DNA of 5,396 nt from Betaproteobacteria bacterium (GTDB taxonomy: Bacteria > Pseudomonadota > Gammaproteobacteria > Burkholderiales > SG8-41): positions 1-5,396 of the forward strand of contig JAQGNC010000611.1 in assembly GCA_028292065.1 (NCBI GenBank), given 5' to 3'. The notes below the pieces were generated by a model. It did no database searches. It saw only the letters and a program-made list of their open reading frames with translations, and was not told the origin of the DNA. Shown in pieces: positions 4,871-5,396 of the stretch (position 1 is the first letter of the stretch; every line of letters starts with the position of its first letter). The position numbers and the translations under genes were made by a program.

Positions 4871-5396
4871 ATGAGTCCTCAGTTGAAGTGCGGTCTAGCC
4901 GCGGCCGCGATCTGCGCCGGTTTTTCAGGCGCTGCGCAGGCCCAGGCTTACCCGAGCAAGCCGATCCGCTGGATCATTCCTTTTCCGCCCGGCGGCGGCA
5001 CCGACGTGATTTCCCGCGCGCTGTCGCAGAAGCTCACCGAAGCGTGGGGCCAGCAGGTGATCGCCGACAATCGCCCGGGCTCGGGCGGCACGATCGGCCT
5101 CGCGGTCGCCGCGAAGCTTCCCGCCGACGGCTACAACCTCGTGCTGGGCCAGCTGGCGAATGTCGCGATCGCGCCGGCGTTGTATCCGAAGCTGCCGTAC
5201 GACCCGGTCAAGGATTTCCAGCCGGTCACCCTCGCGCTGACCTCGCCGCTGGTGCTCGTCGCGCACCCGTCGTTCCCCGCGAAAAACCTGAAGGAGACGA
5301 TCGCACTCGCGCGCGCGAAGCCTGACAGCGTCACCTTCGGCTCGCCCGGCAACGGCACGACCGGCCACCTCGGCACCGAGCTCCTCAAGACGATGA
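4871..5396 (+). CDS. Bug-family tripartite tricarboxylate transporter receptor, 3' truncated by window
   Basis: The first 175 residues of a periplasmic solute receptor of the Bug (TctC-like) family, which deliver organic acids to a TctAB-type permease or act as orphan receptors; this group is greatly expanded in Burkholderiales. The start at 4871 follows a strong GAGGAG (4858-4863), 7 bases upstream. A signal peptide spans residues 1-26 (Ala-rich core, AAQAQA cleavage), after which the mature protein begins YPSKPIRWIIPFPPGGGTD, the family's opening strand and first ligand loop (FPPGGGTD, 38-45). Also typical are DNRPGSGGTIG (66-76), PADGYNLVLGQ (84-94), and LPYDPVKDF (108-116). Full-length members are about 320 residues, so roughly half is present. 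No membrane subunit genes are visible. The CoA-transferase gene 28 bases upstream suggests the captured acid is activated to its CoA ester. Ligand unknown. Confidence 0.93.
   Translation, partial: MSPQLKCGLAAAAICAGFSGAAQAQAYPSKPIRWIIPFPPGGGTDVISRALSQKLTEAWGQQVIADNRPGSGGTIGLAVAAKLPADGYNLVLGQLANVAIAPALYPKLPYDPVKDFQPVTLALTSPLVLVAHPSFPAKNLKETIALARAKPDSVTFGSPGNGTTGHLGTELLKTM

Overview
The window is GC-rich with dense coding. Its gene content (an OmpR-type regulator, a Bug-family solute receptor beside a class III CoA-transferase, small Arg-rich exported proteins) points to a betaproteobacterium, probably Burkholderiales or a relative. This is inferred from gene families; no rRNA or other marker is present.

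Layout. (1) 1-320, minus: the start of an OmpR-like response regulator, cut by the window edge and interrupted by an in-frame TAA after codon 96; the frame beyond the stop still reads as OmpR. (2) 321-500: divergent intergenic region with a candidate OmpR-type tandem site at 391-410. (3) 501-785 and 952-1245, plus: two small proteins with signal peptides, one His/Tyr/Pro-rich and one Gly/Arg-rich, with a possible 27-residue ORF after the second. (4) 1454-2584, plus: a stand-alone DGQHR-domain protein (ParB/DndB-like fold family) with no visible DNA-modification partner genes. (5) 2534-2938: a dense set of inverted repeats between two convergent genes, including a hairpin across the DGQHR stop codon and a nested REP/BIME-like palindrome. 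(6) 2996-3355, minus: a RidA-family protein. (7) 3521-5396, plus: a catabolic operon with a 46-codon ORF that looks like an internally deleted HMG-CoA-lyase-type gene, overlapping by ATGA a class III (CaiB/BaiF) CoA-transferase, then the start of a Bug-family periplasmic receptor that runs off the window.

How the parts fit: the right third looks like an uptake-and-activation operon for an unidentified organic acid (periplasmic capture, CoA transfer, and originally a lyase step), with RidA transcribed divergently. The left part looks like an envelope-regulator neighbourhood. The DGQHR gene is an orphan.

I found no complete novel system. The best leads are the apparent lyase deletion, the orphan DGQHR gene with its 3' inverted repeat, the nested palindromic element, and the interrupted ompR with its candidate binding site.
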